A stretch of DNA of 64,000 bases. Origin: Candidatus Megaera polyxenophila. GTDB lineage: Bacteria; Pseudomonadota; Alphaproteobacteria; Rickettsiales; Rickettsiaceae. The notes beneath the pieces were generated by a model, which saw nothing but the letters and a program-made list of their open reading frames with translations, was not told where the DNA came from and did not search any database. The stretch lies in assembly GCA_037101405.1 (NCBI GenBank), contig AP017964.1:372001-436000 (forward strand). The letters are read 5' to 3'. The translations under genes and the position numbers were made by a program. Of this stretch, positions 1 to 8,426 are shown piece after piece. The stretch's first letter is position 1. The number at the start of each line of letters is the position of its first letter.

Positions 1-383
1 TTAAATAAACTTTTAGCTAGCTCTAAATCCCCCTTTAGCATACTAACTTCTCCTAAGCTGTTTATAATTCCAGCGGTTTGGGTATGATTCTCACCATAAT
101 TCTGTTTATAAATGGTAAGAGCTTGGCTCAATAATTTTTGTGCTTTGTCATAATCTTTTGAATGCTTATAAGTATTTCCTAAGTGAAACATTACCCAAGC
201 AGCTGTTACATGATCTGGCCTAAAGTAATTGTAGTAAATGGTCAAACTCTCATTAAACAGATCTCTGGCTTTCAAAGCATCTCCTAAAGCACTATAAATG
301 CAACCTAGATGAGTTAAAACCCAAGCTGTTTCAATACAATTTTTTCCATTATGCTTAAGATAAAGCTTAAGTGATTGTTCTAA
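1..383 (-). pseudogene. TPR-repeat protein, 3' part of disrupted gene (runs off window start)
   Basis: Reading the minus strand from 383 to 1 gives an open frame of about three degenerate 42-residue tetratricopeptide repeats of the kinesin-light-chain type, with recurring pieces such as TAWVLTHLG, AAWVMFHLGNTYKHSKDY and KAQKLLSQALTIY. It has no start of its own. Removing the IS256-type insertion (384-1810) and one copy of its 9-bp target duplication joins it in frame to the repeats at 1811-2494, so this is the continuation of that gene and its end lies outside the window. TPR arrays mediate protein-protein contacts; the partner is unknown. Confidence 0.75.
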
Positions 384-1810
384 GAGTTATGATGGAAAGT
401 TGTGTATGGAGGTGAGATAGAAGATTAGGTGGCGTATTCGCAAATTAATATTATTATTGTAATTTGCAAATCCTATTAACAATAAAATAAGGAATACACC
501 ATGAGAAAGAGTAATATAATTGATTATAAAAATCCAACACAAAATTTAGTAACAGATGTATTAAGTGAGTTTTTAAGGGAGTCAGCTCAAAAAATGTTGC
601 AACTAGCTATAGAGGAAGAGGTACAAAATTTTATATCATCCTACCAAGATAAGTTACTTACTAATGGGAGTAAACAAGTCGTCCGCAATGGCTACTTACC
701 TGAGCGCAACATACAAACCGGTATAGGAGAGGTAGCAGTAAAAGTACCACGGGTAAGAGATAGAGGTAAAGAGGATATAAAATTCTCTTCTAATCTGATT
801 CCGCAATACATGAGGCGTACGGTTACTATAGATGTTCTATTACCGCTACTTTATTTAAAGGGAATATCTACTACAGATTTTGCTGATAGCTTTGAACCTA
901 TATTGGGTAGCAAGCCAAAGAACTTATCACCTAATGTAATATCCAGGCTAAAATCTGAGTGGTATGATCAATATTTGTTATGGCAAAGACGAGATTTAAC
1001 AAAGAAGAAATATGTCTACTTCTGGGTTGATGGTATTTATTTACAGGCAAGAATGGAATCGGAGAAGAACTGTATTTTGGTAATAATTGGTGTTGATGAA
1101 TACGGAAAAAAGGAATTGGTCGCTATAGATGATGGTTTTAGAGAAAGCAAGGAAAGCTGGCAAGGATTATTACTCGACATAAAAAGCAGAGGTCTGATAC
1201 ACTCTCCTGCCTTAGCTGTTGGAGATGGAGCACTTGGTTTTTGGGGAGCTCTGACAGAAGAATATCCTACTACGGTACATCAGCGCTGTTGGGTACATAA
1301 GACTTCTAATATTTTGAATAAGTTACCAAAATCTCAGCAAGCTAAAGCCAAGCAAATGATACATAATATTTATATGGCTAGTTCTAGAGAAGAAGCTGAA
1401 TCCAGTTGGAAAAAATTTATCTTGGCTTATTCTGCTAAATATCCTAAGGCTACAGAATGCTTATTGAAAAATGAAAAAGAGTTATTAGCTTTTTACGATT
1501 TTCCAGGGGAGCACTGGATACATTTGCGGACAACTAATCCTATTGAATCTACCTTTGCTACGGTTAAGCATAGAACTAGAAAATCTAGGAATTGTTTTTC
1601 GAGAAATACTATTATTGCTGCTACCTATAAATTATTCCTTGAAGCAGAAAAAAGGTGGAAACCTTTACGAGGTAAAAACCGCATTGCCCAAGTTATTAAT
1701 ATGGAAAAATTTATAGATGGAATTCATGTAAGTGAAATTAGTAACGATAACTTAAATGAGAAAAAATATGTTGCCTAATTTTTTTCATACACAACATTTG
1801 ACAATAACTC
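384..1810 (+). mobile_element. IS256-family insertion sequence, copy 1
   Basis: A 1427-bp element bounded by imperfect inverted repeats: both ends read GAGTTAT, then 8 unmatched bases, then GTTGTGTATG going inward. It is flanked by a perfect 9-bp direct repeat TTGTTCTAA at 375-383 and 1811-1819, the target duplication size usual for the IS256 family. It interrupts a TPR gene. A second copy of exactly the same length, in opposite orientation, lies at 4598-6024. Intact ends, an intact transposase and a perfect duplication indicate a recent insertion. Confidence 0.93.
501..1778 (+). CDS. IS256-family (mutator-type) transposase
   Basis: This 425-residue protein is a full-length DDE transposase of the IS256/mutator family. 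The family landmarks are visible: an N-terminal region with RNGY and VKVPRVRDR (about residues 60-90), the first catalytic Asp in YFWVDGIYLQ (about 175), the second in AVGDGALGFWGAL (about 240) followed by HQRCWVHK, and the late Glu in RTTNPIESTFATVKHRT (about 350). The protein is identical in sequence to the copy at 4630-5907. The gene starts 117 bases inside the left end of the element, and its stop is 32 bases before the right end. Confidence 0.96.
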   Translation: MRKSNIIDYKNPTQNLVTDVLSEFLRESAQKMLQLAIEEEVQNFISSYQDKLLTNGSKQVVRNGYLPERNIQTGIGEVAVKVPRVRDRGKEDIKFSSNLIPQYMRRTVTIDVLLPLLYLKGISTTDFADSFEPILGSKPKNLSPNVISRLKSEWYDQYLLWQRRDLTKKKYVYFWVDGIYLQARMESEKNCILVIIGVDEYGKKELVAIDDGFRESKESWQGLLLDIKSRGLIHSPALAVGDGALGFWGALTEEYPTTVHQRCWVHKTSNILNKLPKSQQAKAKQMIHNIYMASSREEAESSWKKFILAYSAKYPKATECLLKNEKELLAFYDFPGEHWIHLRTTNPIESTFATVKHRTRKSRNCFSRNTIIAATYKLFLEAEKRWKPLRGKNRIAQVINMEKFIDGIHVSEISNDNLNEKKYVA

Positions 1811-2658
1811 TTGTTCTAATAGCACTCGAGCTTTATCATAATTACCTATGCTCCCATAAAGATTTCCTAAACGCGCTTGAACCCAAGCTGTTTGAGTATG
1901 ATCAGAACCATAATATTCGTTATAAATAACTAAAGCTTGCTCTAGTAATTCTTGGGCTCGCTTAAAATTACCTACATTTTTATCATTACTTCCTAAATAA
2001 GCTTGAACACGTGCAGTTTCAATATGCTTATTACTATAATTATTCTGATAAATTCTAAATCCATTTTCTAAAAATTCTTTTGCCTTAGCATAATCTCCTA
2101 TATTCCTGTAAATATTTCCTAGATATATAAAGACCCAAGCAGTTCTGTTATGTTTCTTACCATAATGTTTCTCATATACAAGTAGAGCTTTCTCTAAGAG
2201 CCCCTTAGCTTTATGATAATCCCCCATATTTCTATAAACATTACCTAAACGAGTAGTAACCCATGAAGTTTGTAAATGATCTGGTCCATAGTAGTCTTTA
2301 TATACAGAGAGCACTTCCTCCAGTAGGGTTCTTGCTTTTGCATAATTACCAATATAGAAATAATAAATCCCTAACCTAATCTTGAGGTGAGAAGCTGTAA
2401 GTTTATCTACTAGGAGATTATGCCCTAAGAAAGCCTCAACATGTGACACTAGTATAGACACATTATCGATGTGTTTCTTTAATCCTTTATCCATCGAATC
2501 TGCCAGAACATCGGCTATAGATTGAATTTGCTTAGCGCCTTTCTCTAGCTCAAGTAATTTAATAAGATACTCTAGTGTTATAGTTTGAGTACTACGATGA
2601 ATAGATAAAGCAGGATCTACTTGATTTAATGATTTTTCAGTTATTAAAGAGCATTTGT
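1811..2658 (-). pseudogene. TPR-repeat protein (probable NB-ARC/TPR type), 5' part of disrupted gene
   Basis: The minus-strand frame holds five consecutive TPR units (for example TAWVQARLGNLYGSIGNYDKA, spaced about 42 residues). An internal ATG at 2494 gives a 239-residue reading, but the frame stays open upstream to about 2658 with CSLITEKSLNQ and SIHRSTQ, which resembles the stretch linking NB-ARC domains to TPRs in large STAND-type proteins. This suggests that the true N-terminus was removed by the IS21-type element at about 2659. At the other end the frame is cut by IS256 copy 1, whose DNA supplies the false C-terminus after LLEQ. Function unknown; clearly non-functional as a whole. Confidence 0.75.
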
Positions 2659-2712
2659 TGTGCGCCAGGTATACTAGTCCACCCCTGCGCCAGATGAGAA
2701 GTCCACTATATA

Positions 2713-3483
2713 CTAACTTTTTTGTATCATATTGTCATCCTCCATTTTAAATTTTGGCGTAAAGTTTTTTCGGTAAGAATCACCCTCTAATACTACTCTA
2801 TACGAATTATTAACTATTCTATCCAAAGCAGCGTTAGCCATAACAGGATCAAAAAATATTTCCGCCCATGTTTCAATTTTCCTATTTGTGGTAATGATCA
2901 GACTAGCATTTATATGCACGGCCGCTATTAAATCATATAAATCAGATGATTGTTCCGCTGATAAGGTTTTTAGGCCAAAATCATCTAAGATCAATAAATC
3001 AACTTTTGTATAACGCTTAAAAATAGCGTCATAAGTAAAATCAGCTCTAGAACGGTAAAATTCGTTAAGCAACTCGTTGCTCCTTATAAACTTTACCTTT
3101 TTATTACGTTGGCAAGCCAACATTCCAAGAGCTTGAGATAAGTGCGTTTTACCGGTACCTACCGGTCCCATAATAATTACGTGATTCTTTTCCTTAATAA
3201 ATTTTGCTGTCATTAAATCATTAATTGCATGTCTAATTTTCAGTGAATAACGTTTTAAATCAAAGCCTTCAAATGTTTTTGTTTCTTCAAATTTTGCTTG
3301 GGTAACTCTTCTCTGTAGAGAGCTTTGGTTTCTATTATCCAACTCGTCCTGGAATAACATTAAAAGTAATTCTTCGTATGACATTGTTGCATCCCTTGCT
3401 TGTCTTAATCTACTCTCCAAGCTATCGGATATACCTAATAACCTTAGTTGCTGTACTAAATTATCAAGTTGCAAGTTATGCAT
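2713..3483 (-). CDS. istB: IS21-family helper ATPase IstB
   Basis: IstB is the AAA+ ATPase that assists the IstA transposase of IS21 elements and resembles DnaC. The Walker A motif GPVGTGKTHLSQALG (about residues 95-110) and Walker B LLILDDFG (about 160) are clear, and the length (256 residues from ATG at 3483) fits the family. The frame is open to 3534, but ATG 3483 is preferred because it overlaps the istA stop (ATGCATAA), the translational coupling usual for istAB, and starts the conserved N-terminus MHNLQLDNLVQQLRLLG. The protein looks intact although its partner is truncated. Confidence 0.93.
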   Translation of the reverse strand: MHNLQLDNLVQQLRLLGISDSLESRLRQARDATMSYEELLLMLFQDELDNRNQSSLQRRVTQAKFEETKTFEGFDLKRYSLKIRHAINDLMTAKFIKEKNHVIIMGPVGTGKTHLSQALGMLACQRNKKVKFIRSNELLNEFYRSRADFTYDAIFKRYTKVDLLILDDFGLKTLSAEQSSDLYDLIAAVHINASLIITTNRKIETWAEIFFDPVMANAALDRIVNNSYRVVLEGDSYRKNFTPKFKMEDDNMIQKS

Positions 3484-4531
3484 AATTGACCTCCATATCA
3501 GAACTATATTCTTTAGGATCTCTAATATAAGCATTAGCCGTAATATTCTTTACTTTACCGCCTTCAATATTAGGAATAGAGTACTGATCCAGTTTATTTT
3601 TTAAAATATTGGATATAGCCTCATAAGTATAATTATCATAAGACACAGCTCGCAAACATGCAGCTTCTAGTCTGTCATTACCGTATGTCTGGGATAATCT
3701 TAAAATACCTTGAACTTTACGTACAGATATTCTACCGCCTGATGCAAGAATTCTACTTATTACCTGGTGTGTAGAATTACCTATATCTTTAGCACAACTT
3801 AAACATTTCTCTGGGTTATTCTCTAAATAATATAAAGCAGATTTTGGGTAATCTTTTTCGTCGGTAATCCATTGACCTTTATTATAATTCCTCGGATGGG
3901 TTTTTATGATTTGATGTTTATAGTAAGCCGTAACAGCCTTTATCCCCACTCGAACACTAACTTCTTCTCCTATATATTTTGTCGGTACCGAATAAAAATT
4001 ACCTTTGACTACAAAATGGTGATCTTTTTGTACCCTGCATCTAGTCCAAATCGGCATATCAAAAATACCTGAAGGTATAGGAAGTAAACATTCCTTTTCT
4101 TCCAATAAAAATGTATCAATTGGCTTCGATCCTGTTGTAGTACATACTCTATGTGATATTTCATTTTTACACCACTTGATAGCTTCAATATTCGCCTCTA
4201 TAATATTGCTATATGATTTACCGGCTATAAGTTGCTCTCTAACTATCCTAATAGAGCGTTCCACTTTGCCTTTATGCTCCGGCTTAAAAACTTTAGTCGG
4301 GTCTATTGTAAAACCATAAAACCTTGATAATTCTGAATAAGTCTCATTTAAAGTAGGGTCATAAATATCAGGTTTAATGACCCCGGCTTTTAAATTATCC
4401 AATATTACCCTACTCGGTACACCACCAAAAAAGTTGAAAGCATTTACATGGAGCTGAGCCCAACTAACCTGGTCCTGTGAAAAAGCAAACTCTACGTAAC
4501 GATAACGACTATGGGATAAGGTGGCCCAATT
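3476..4531 (-). pseudogene. istA: IS21-family transposase IstA, N-terminus missing
   Basis: The frame encodes the catalytic and C-terminal parts of IstA. From the break it reads ATLSHSRYRYVEFAFSQDQ, then GGVPSRVILDNLKAGVIK (second catalytic Asp region) and FKPEHKGKVERSIRIVREQL (the catalytic Glu region). A stop codon directly precedes the Asn-Trp-Ala start of homology at about 4530, at the junction with the IS3-type element, so the N-terminal DNA-binding region and the first catalytic Asp are gone. An internal ATG at 4402 would give only 308 residues. The gene overlaps istB by 8 bases. Confidence 0.85.
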
Positions 4532-4597
4532 TGTCTAGACTAAAAATCAGAAATTATGAGATATAATTTGCGTTATAATTTTAGCCAATAATTTTTG

Positions 4598-6024
4598 GAG
4601 TTATTGTCAAATGTTGTGTATGAAAAAAATTAGGCAACATATTTTTTCTCATTTAAGTTATCGTTACTAATTTCACTTACATGAATTCCATCTATAAATT
4701 TTTCCATATTAATAACTTGGGCAATGCGGTTTTTACCTCGTAAAGGTTTCCACCTTTTTTCTGCTTCAAGGAATAATTTATAGGTAGCAGCAATAATAGT
4801 ATTTCTCGAAAAACAATTCCTAGATTTTCTAGTTCTATGCTTAACCGTAGCAAAGGTAGATTCAATAGGATTAGTTGTCCGCAAATGTATCCAGTGCTCC
4901 CCTGGAAAATCGTAAAAAGCTAATAACTCTTTTTCATTTTTCAATAAGCATTCTGTAGCCTTAGGATATTTAGCAGAATAAGCCAAGATAAATTTTTTCC
5001 AACTGGATTCAGCTTCTTCTCTAGAACTAGCCATATAAATATTATGTATCATTTGCTTGGCTTTAGCTTGCTGAGATTTTGGTAACTTATTCAAAATATT
5101 AGAAGTCTTATGTACCCAACAGCGCTGATGTACCGTAGTAGGATATTCTTCTGTCAGAGCTCCCCAAAAACCAAGTGCTCCATCTCCAACAGCTAAGGCA
5201 GGAGAGTGTATCAGACCTCTGCTTTTTATGTCGAGTAATAATCCTTGCCAGCTTTCCTTGCTTTCTCTAAAACCATCATCTATAGCGACCAATTCCTTTT
5301 TTCCGTATTCATCAACACCAATTATTACCAAAATACAGTTCTTCTCCGATTCCATTCTTGCCTGTAAATAAATACCATCAACCCAGAAGTAGACATATTT
5401 CTTCTTTGTTAAATCTCGTCTTTGCCATAACAAATATTGATCATACCACTCAGATTTTAGCCTGGATATTACATTAGGTGATAAGTTCTTTGGCTTGCTA
5501 CCCAATATAGGTTCAAAGCTATCAGCAAAATCTGTAGTAGATATTCCCTTTAAATAAAGTAGCGGTAATAGAACATCTATAGTAACCGTACGCCTCATGT
5601 ATTGCGGAATCAGATTAGAAGAGAATTTTATATCCTCTTTACCTCTATCTCTTACCCGTGGTACTTTTACTGCTACCTCTCCTATACCGGTTTGTATGTT
5701 GCGCTCAGGTAAGTAGCCATTGCGGACGACTTGTTTACTCCCATTAGTAAGTAACTTATCTTGGTAGGATGATATAAAATTTTGTACCTCTTCCTCTATA
5801 GCTAGTTGCAACATTTTTTGAGCTGACTCCCTTAAAAACTCACTTAATACATCTGTTACTAAATTTTGTGTTGGATTTTTATAATCAATTATATTACTCT
5901 TTCTCATGGTGTATTCCTTATTTTATTGTTAATAGGATTTGCAAATTACAATAATAATATTAATTTGCGAATACGCCACCTAATCTTCTATCTCACCTCC
6001 ATACACAACTTTCCATCATAACTC
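4598..6024 (-). mobile_element. IS256-family insertion sequence, copy 2
   Basis: A 1427-bp element, same length and same terminal repeats (GAGTTAT, 8 bases, GTTGTGTATG) as copy 1 but in opposite orientation. It is flanked by a perfect 9-bp target duplication TAATTTTTG at 4589-4597 and 6025-6033. It lies within the final codons of the IS3-type orfB; removing it with one duplication restores an orfB end reading TKIMAKIITQIISHNF followed by a stop at 4547-4549. Confidence 0.93.
4630..5907 (-). CDS. IS256-family (mutator-type) transposase
   Basis: A second full-length 425-residue transposase, identical in predicted protein sequence to the one at 501-1778. The DDE landmarks are YFWVDGIYLQ, VGDGALGFWGAL with HQRCWVHK, and NPIESTFATVKHRTR. 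It lies inside IS256 copy 2, which has its own perfect target duplication, so it arrived by an independent transposition rather than by duplication of the whole locus. Identity of the two copies argues for recent activity in this genome. Confidence 0.96.
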   Translation of the reverse strand: MRKSNIIDYKNPTQNLVTDVLSEFLRESAQKMLQLAIEEEVQNFISSYQDKLLTNGSKQVVRNGYLPERNIQTGIGEVAVKVPRVRDRGKEDIKFSSNLIPQYMRRTVTIDVLLPLLYLKGISTTDFADSFEPILGSKPKNLSPNVISRLKSEWYDQYLLWQRRDLTKKKYVYFWVDGIYLQARMESEKNCILVIIGVDEYGKKELVAIDDGFRESKESWQGLLLDIKSRGLIHSPALAVGDGALGFWGALTEEYPTTVHQRCWVHKTSNILNKLPKSQQAKAKQMIHNIYMASSREEAESSWKKFILAYSAKYPKATECLLKNEKELLAFYDFPGEHWIHLRTTNPIESTFATVKHRTRKSRNCFSRNTIIAATYKLFLEAEKRWKPLRGKNRIAQVINMEKFIDGIHVSEISNDNLNEKKYVA

Positions 6025-6859
6025 TAATTTTTGTTAAATACACCTGTTCTGGAGTTAAATATTCCAAGGATTGGTGCATCCTTTTACTATTATAAAAAGT
6101 TATGTAATCTGTTATAGCATTTTTTACCTCCTTGACAGTATTTAAAATTATCAAATATATTTTTTCTTGTTTTAATGAACGCCAAAATCTTTCAATAAAT
6201 ACATTATCTAAAGCCCTACCTTTACCGTCCATGCTAATCTTGATTTCACGTTTAACAAGTTCGTGGATGAAATTTTTTGACGTAAATTGAGAACCTTGAT
6301 CGGTATTAAAAACCTCAGGTTGACCGTGCTTTTCTAGGGCTTCTTCTAGTGCGTCGATGCAAAAATCACTTTCTAAGCTAATTGAAACCTTCCAGCTCAG
6401 AATATAACGGCTAAACCAATCAATAATGGCTACTAGATATACAAATCCTTGTGCCATTCTAATATAAGTTATATCGGTGCTCCATACCTGATTTGTCTTA
6501 GTAATTTCAACGCCTTTTAAAAGATAAGGATATACCTTATGAGCTTGGTTGCGCTTGCTTAAATTCATTTTAGGATAAATGGCTTCTATTGCCATTATTC
6601 CGTAATAACGACTTACCGCTTTGCGACCGATAACAATTCCAAACGGTACAAGATGCCTGGACATTCTTCTGGCCCCGAAATACGGATGCTCTGTGTAGAT
6701 TTCATCAATTACTTTCATTATTTCTAAGTCTCTTGTAGTTATTCCTTTTGCCTTGTAATAATAAGTAGATTTATTAATTAAAAGTAGATCGCATTGCCTA
6801 GCAATGCTTAGATTTCTACAATTATTATCAATCATACTTTTCCTAGTTTCCAAGTCCAA
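5993..6859 (-). pseudogene. IS3-family transposase OrfB, 3' end replaced by IS256
   Basis: This is the retroviral-integrase-like (rve) OrfB of an IS3 element: a helix-turn-helix-like start (SIARQCDLLLINKSTYYY), HPYFGARRMSRHL, then the catalytic Asp in VWSTDITYIRMAQGFVYLVAIIDW, the second in FNTDQGSQFTS, and the Glu in DNVFIERFWRSLKQE. The frame runs from a TTG at 6859 without a good start and would normally be expressed as a fusion with orfA. The last nine residues (about VMMESCVWR) are encoded by IS256 DNA, not by the element. The catalytic core itself is complete. Confidence 0.85.
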
Positions 6860-7142
6860 ACAATGTAGATTTTTTTTTCAGCCAGTCACGCTCAACGCTT
6901 AACTGTCCTATTTGTTCATATAATTGTTTTATCAAATCTTGATTGTCTGGATCTTTTGTTGCCGGCTTAACTTGAAAACCACTAACTAAATTTTCTATAC
7001 CTCTTTTTTTCCATGCTTGTATTTGAGTTGCATGAACCCCGTACTTACTGCTTATTTGTGCTATTGTCATTTCAGCTTTTATTGCTTCTATAACAATTTT
7101 TGTTTTTTCCGTCGCACTATATTGCTTCGCTTTTTTAGACAT
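6843..7142 (-). CDS. IS3-family OrfA (helix-turn-helix transposase subunit)
   Basis: A 99-residue protein with the HTH of IS3 OrfA: YSATEKTKIVIEAIKAEMTI, AQISSKYGVHATQIQAWKK, followed by a short leucine-zipper-like stretch (DLIKQLYEQIGQLSVERDWLKKK). It overlaps orfB by 17 bases. A run of nine A residues encodes the LysLysLys at its end and is the likely slippage site for making the OrfAB fusion. As written, orfB is in the +1 (equivalently -2) frame, which is not the common -1 arrangement. Confidence 0.88.
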   Translation of the reverse strand: MSKKAKQYSATEKTKIVIEAIKAEMTIAQISSKYGVHATQIQAWKKRGIENLVSGFQVKPATKDPDNQDLIKQLYEQIGQLSVERDWLKKKSTLFGLGN

Positions 7143-7199
7143 ATAATTTCCATTCCCTTGTTGTGAAATTATATCTCATTTTGCATTTTTAGCAGTCCA

Positions 7200-8216
7200 G
7201 TTTTTGGGTACCATTATAGAATTAGCAAAAGCTCTGGGGAAGGCTACAATAGAGAGGGACTGGGCGTTGGGAAAGCTAAACGGCTTGGATATAGCAAATA
7301 AACGAGATCTTGTCGATTCCAAGCTGAAAGAATTATCAATGGCAAGACAATGCGAATTATTGAAGATAAATAGATCTATGCTTTATTATCAGCCCCAAAT
7401 AATGAGCTTATACAACAAAAAGATTATGGATAGAATAGATGAAATATATACAGATAATCCAGAGTATGGTTATCGTTTTATTTATAAATCTTTATTAGAG
7501 GAAGGATTAAATATTGGTAGAGATCGTACTCTCAAATACATGGGTATTATGGGTATAGAGGCTATTTATCCAAAGAAAAAGAAATCTATCTCTATGCAGA
7601 ATAAAGATCATAAGATATATCCATATCTCCTTGAGCCTTATTGGCAAATATATAACGGTAGTCGGTCTGTATACGTACCAAGATCAAATGAAGTATGGAG
7701 CGGGGATATAACATACATTAGAACCCCGATAGGCTTTATGTATATGGCAGCAATTATAGATTGGCACAGTAAAGCTATATTGAGTTATAAACTGTCAAAT
7801 TCAATGGATGCAAGCCTTGTAACGAGTATTTTAGAAGACGCTCTTAGTAAGTACCCACCTCCGCTGATATTCAATAGTGATCAAGGTAGTCAGTATACCG
7901 GCTCAGAACATATAAAAATACTCGAGAAATACGGTATACAAATCTCTATGAACGGTAAAGGCAGAAGCATCGATAACATTGTTATGGAGAGATTTTTTAA
8001 GACTCTAAAATATAATTGTATATTTATAAATGAATTTAACAATATCTCAGAACTTAGGGAGGGGATTAACATATATGTAGATAAATATAATAATAGAAGA
8101 TTTCATTCTAGTATTGGTTATAAAAAACCTATGGATGTTTATCTCAATGCATTACAAAATGCAGCATGATAATAGGAAACAAAATCTACAAAAATTTGTC
8201 TTGATTTTTCAGTCCA
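7200..8216 (+). mobile_element. IS3-family insertion sequence, 5'-truncated
   Basis: The remains of a second IS3-type element, plus strand. Its right end is recognisable at about 8198-8216, finishing with CAGTCCA, the same final bases as the neighbouring IS3 element (GCAGTCCA at 7192-7199). The left end and most of orfA are missing; the sequence starts in the OrfA/OrfB joining region directly at the boundary with the other IS3 element at 7199/7200. The right end cuts into a small minus-strand gene at 8217. Confidence 0.78.
7204..8169 (+). pseudogene. IS3-family transposase OrfAB, N-terminus missing
   Basis: The frame holds the end of OrfA fused to a complete OrfB: IERDWALGKLNGLD (zipper end), SMARQCELLKINRSMLYYQ, NPEYGYRFIYKSLL, catalytic Asp in VWSGDITYIRTPIGFMYMAAIIDWH, second Asp in FNSDQGSQYTGSEH, and Glu in DNIVMERFFKTLKYN, finishing normally at GYKKPMDVYLNALQN. 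The apparent start is a TTG at 7204 in the truncation junction, so the true N-terminus (the HTH part) is gone. The C-terminal sequence is distinct from the neighbouring IS3 element, so this is a different IS3 species, not a duplicate. Confidence 0.83.
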
Positions 8217-8356
8217 CTATACTCCTCCGCCTCCCTGGCCTCTTTAGCTTGTTCTTCATCCCTTTGTATCCATTTATCTATTTGAACACCCATTGCTTTT
8301 CCAATTCCGCCATGTTTTTTAGCGCCACCTTCCCATTTTTTTACAATTTTCTTCAT
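8217..8356 (-). pseudogene. Small basic/acidic protein, truncated by IS3-type element
   Basis: From ATG at 8356 the minus strand reads about 46 residues beginning MKKIVKKWEGGAKKHGG, then GIGKAMGVQIDKWIQRDEEQ and an Ala/Glu-rich tail (KEAREAEE), until the frame runs into the IS3 end at 8216. Codon use and composition look like a genuine gene whose 3' part was removed by the element. I do not recognise the family. The gene has about 70 bases of non-coding sequence between it and the end of tlyC. Confidence 0.5.
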
Positions 8357-8426
8357 AATTTACTCTATGCTAAATTTAATTGTTAATGATTAGCGTAACA
8401 TAATACCCCTACCCTAGCAACACCTA

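Larger units (their letters stand above)
2659..4531 (-). mobile_element. IS21-family insertion sequence, truncated at the istA side
   Basis: This element carries overlapping istA and istB reading frames on the minus strand. Its istB-side end is marked by two related repeats, TGCGCCAGGTATACTAGTCCA-like at about 2661-2681 and TGCGCCAGATGAGAAGTCCA-like at about 2686-2705; multiple terminal repeats are typical of IS21 elements. The exact outer base (2659-2661) is uncertain. The other end is missing: istA breaks off at 4531 against the terminal TG of the IS3-type element, so the beginning of istA and the left IS end are lost and the element cannot move by itself. Confidence 0.8.
4532..7199 (-). 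mobile_element. IS3-family insertion sequence, interrupted by IS256 copy 2
   Basis: An IS3-type element with orfA and orfB on the minus strand. Its ends begin with TG (4532) and finish with CA (7199) and share related terminal sequence: a CTAAAAAT block followed by ATGAGATATAATTT at each end, in inverted orientation. The 1427-bp IS256 copy at 4598-6024 sits inside the last codons of orfB, so the element itself is about 1.23 kb. No matching 3-bp target duplication is seen because the left side abuts a broken IS21 and the right side a broken IS3-type element, suggesting rearrangement around it. Confidence 0.82.

Noticed and set aside
384..6024. Composite transposon made by the two IS256 copies
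   Set aside because: Each copy has its own perfect 9-bp duplication, and no shared outer duplication is seen, so they were independent insertions.
8114..8386. Plus-strand open frame overlapping the IS3 end
   Set aside because: It starts inside the transposase in another frame, crosses the IS boundary and mirrors the truncated minus-strand gene; its composition (Phe/Leu-rich) is that of an antisense shadow.
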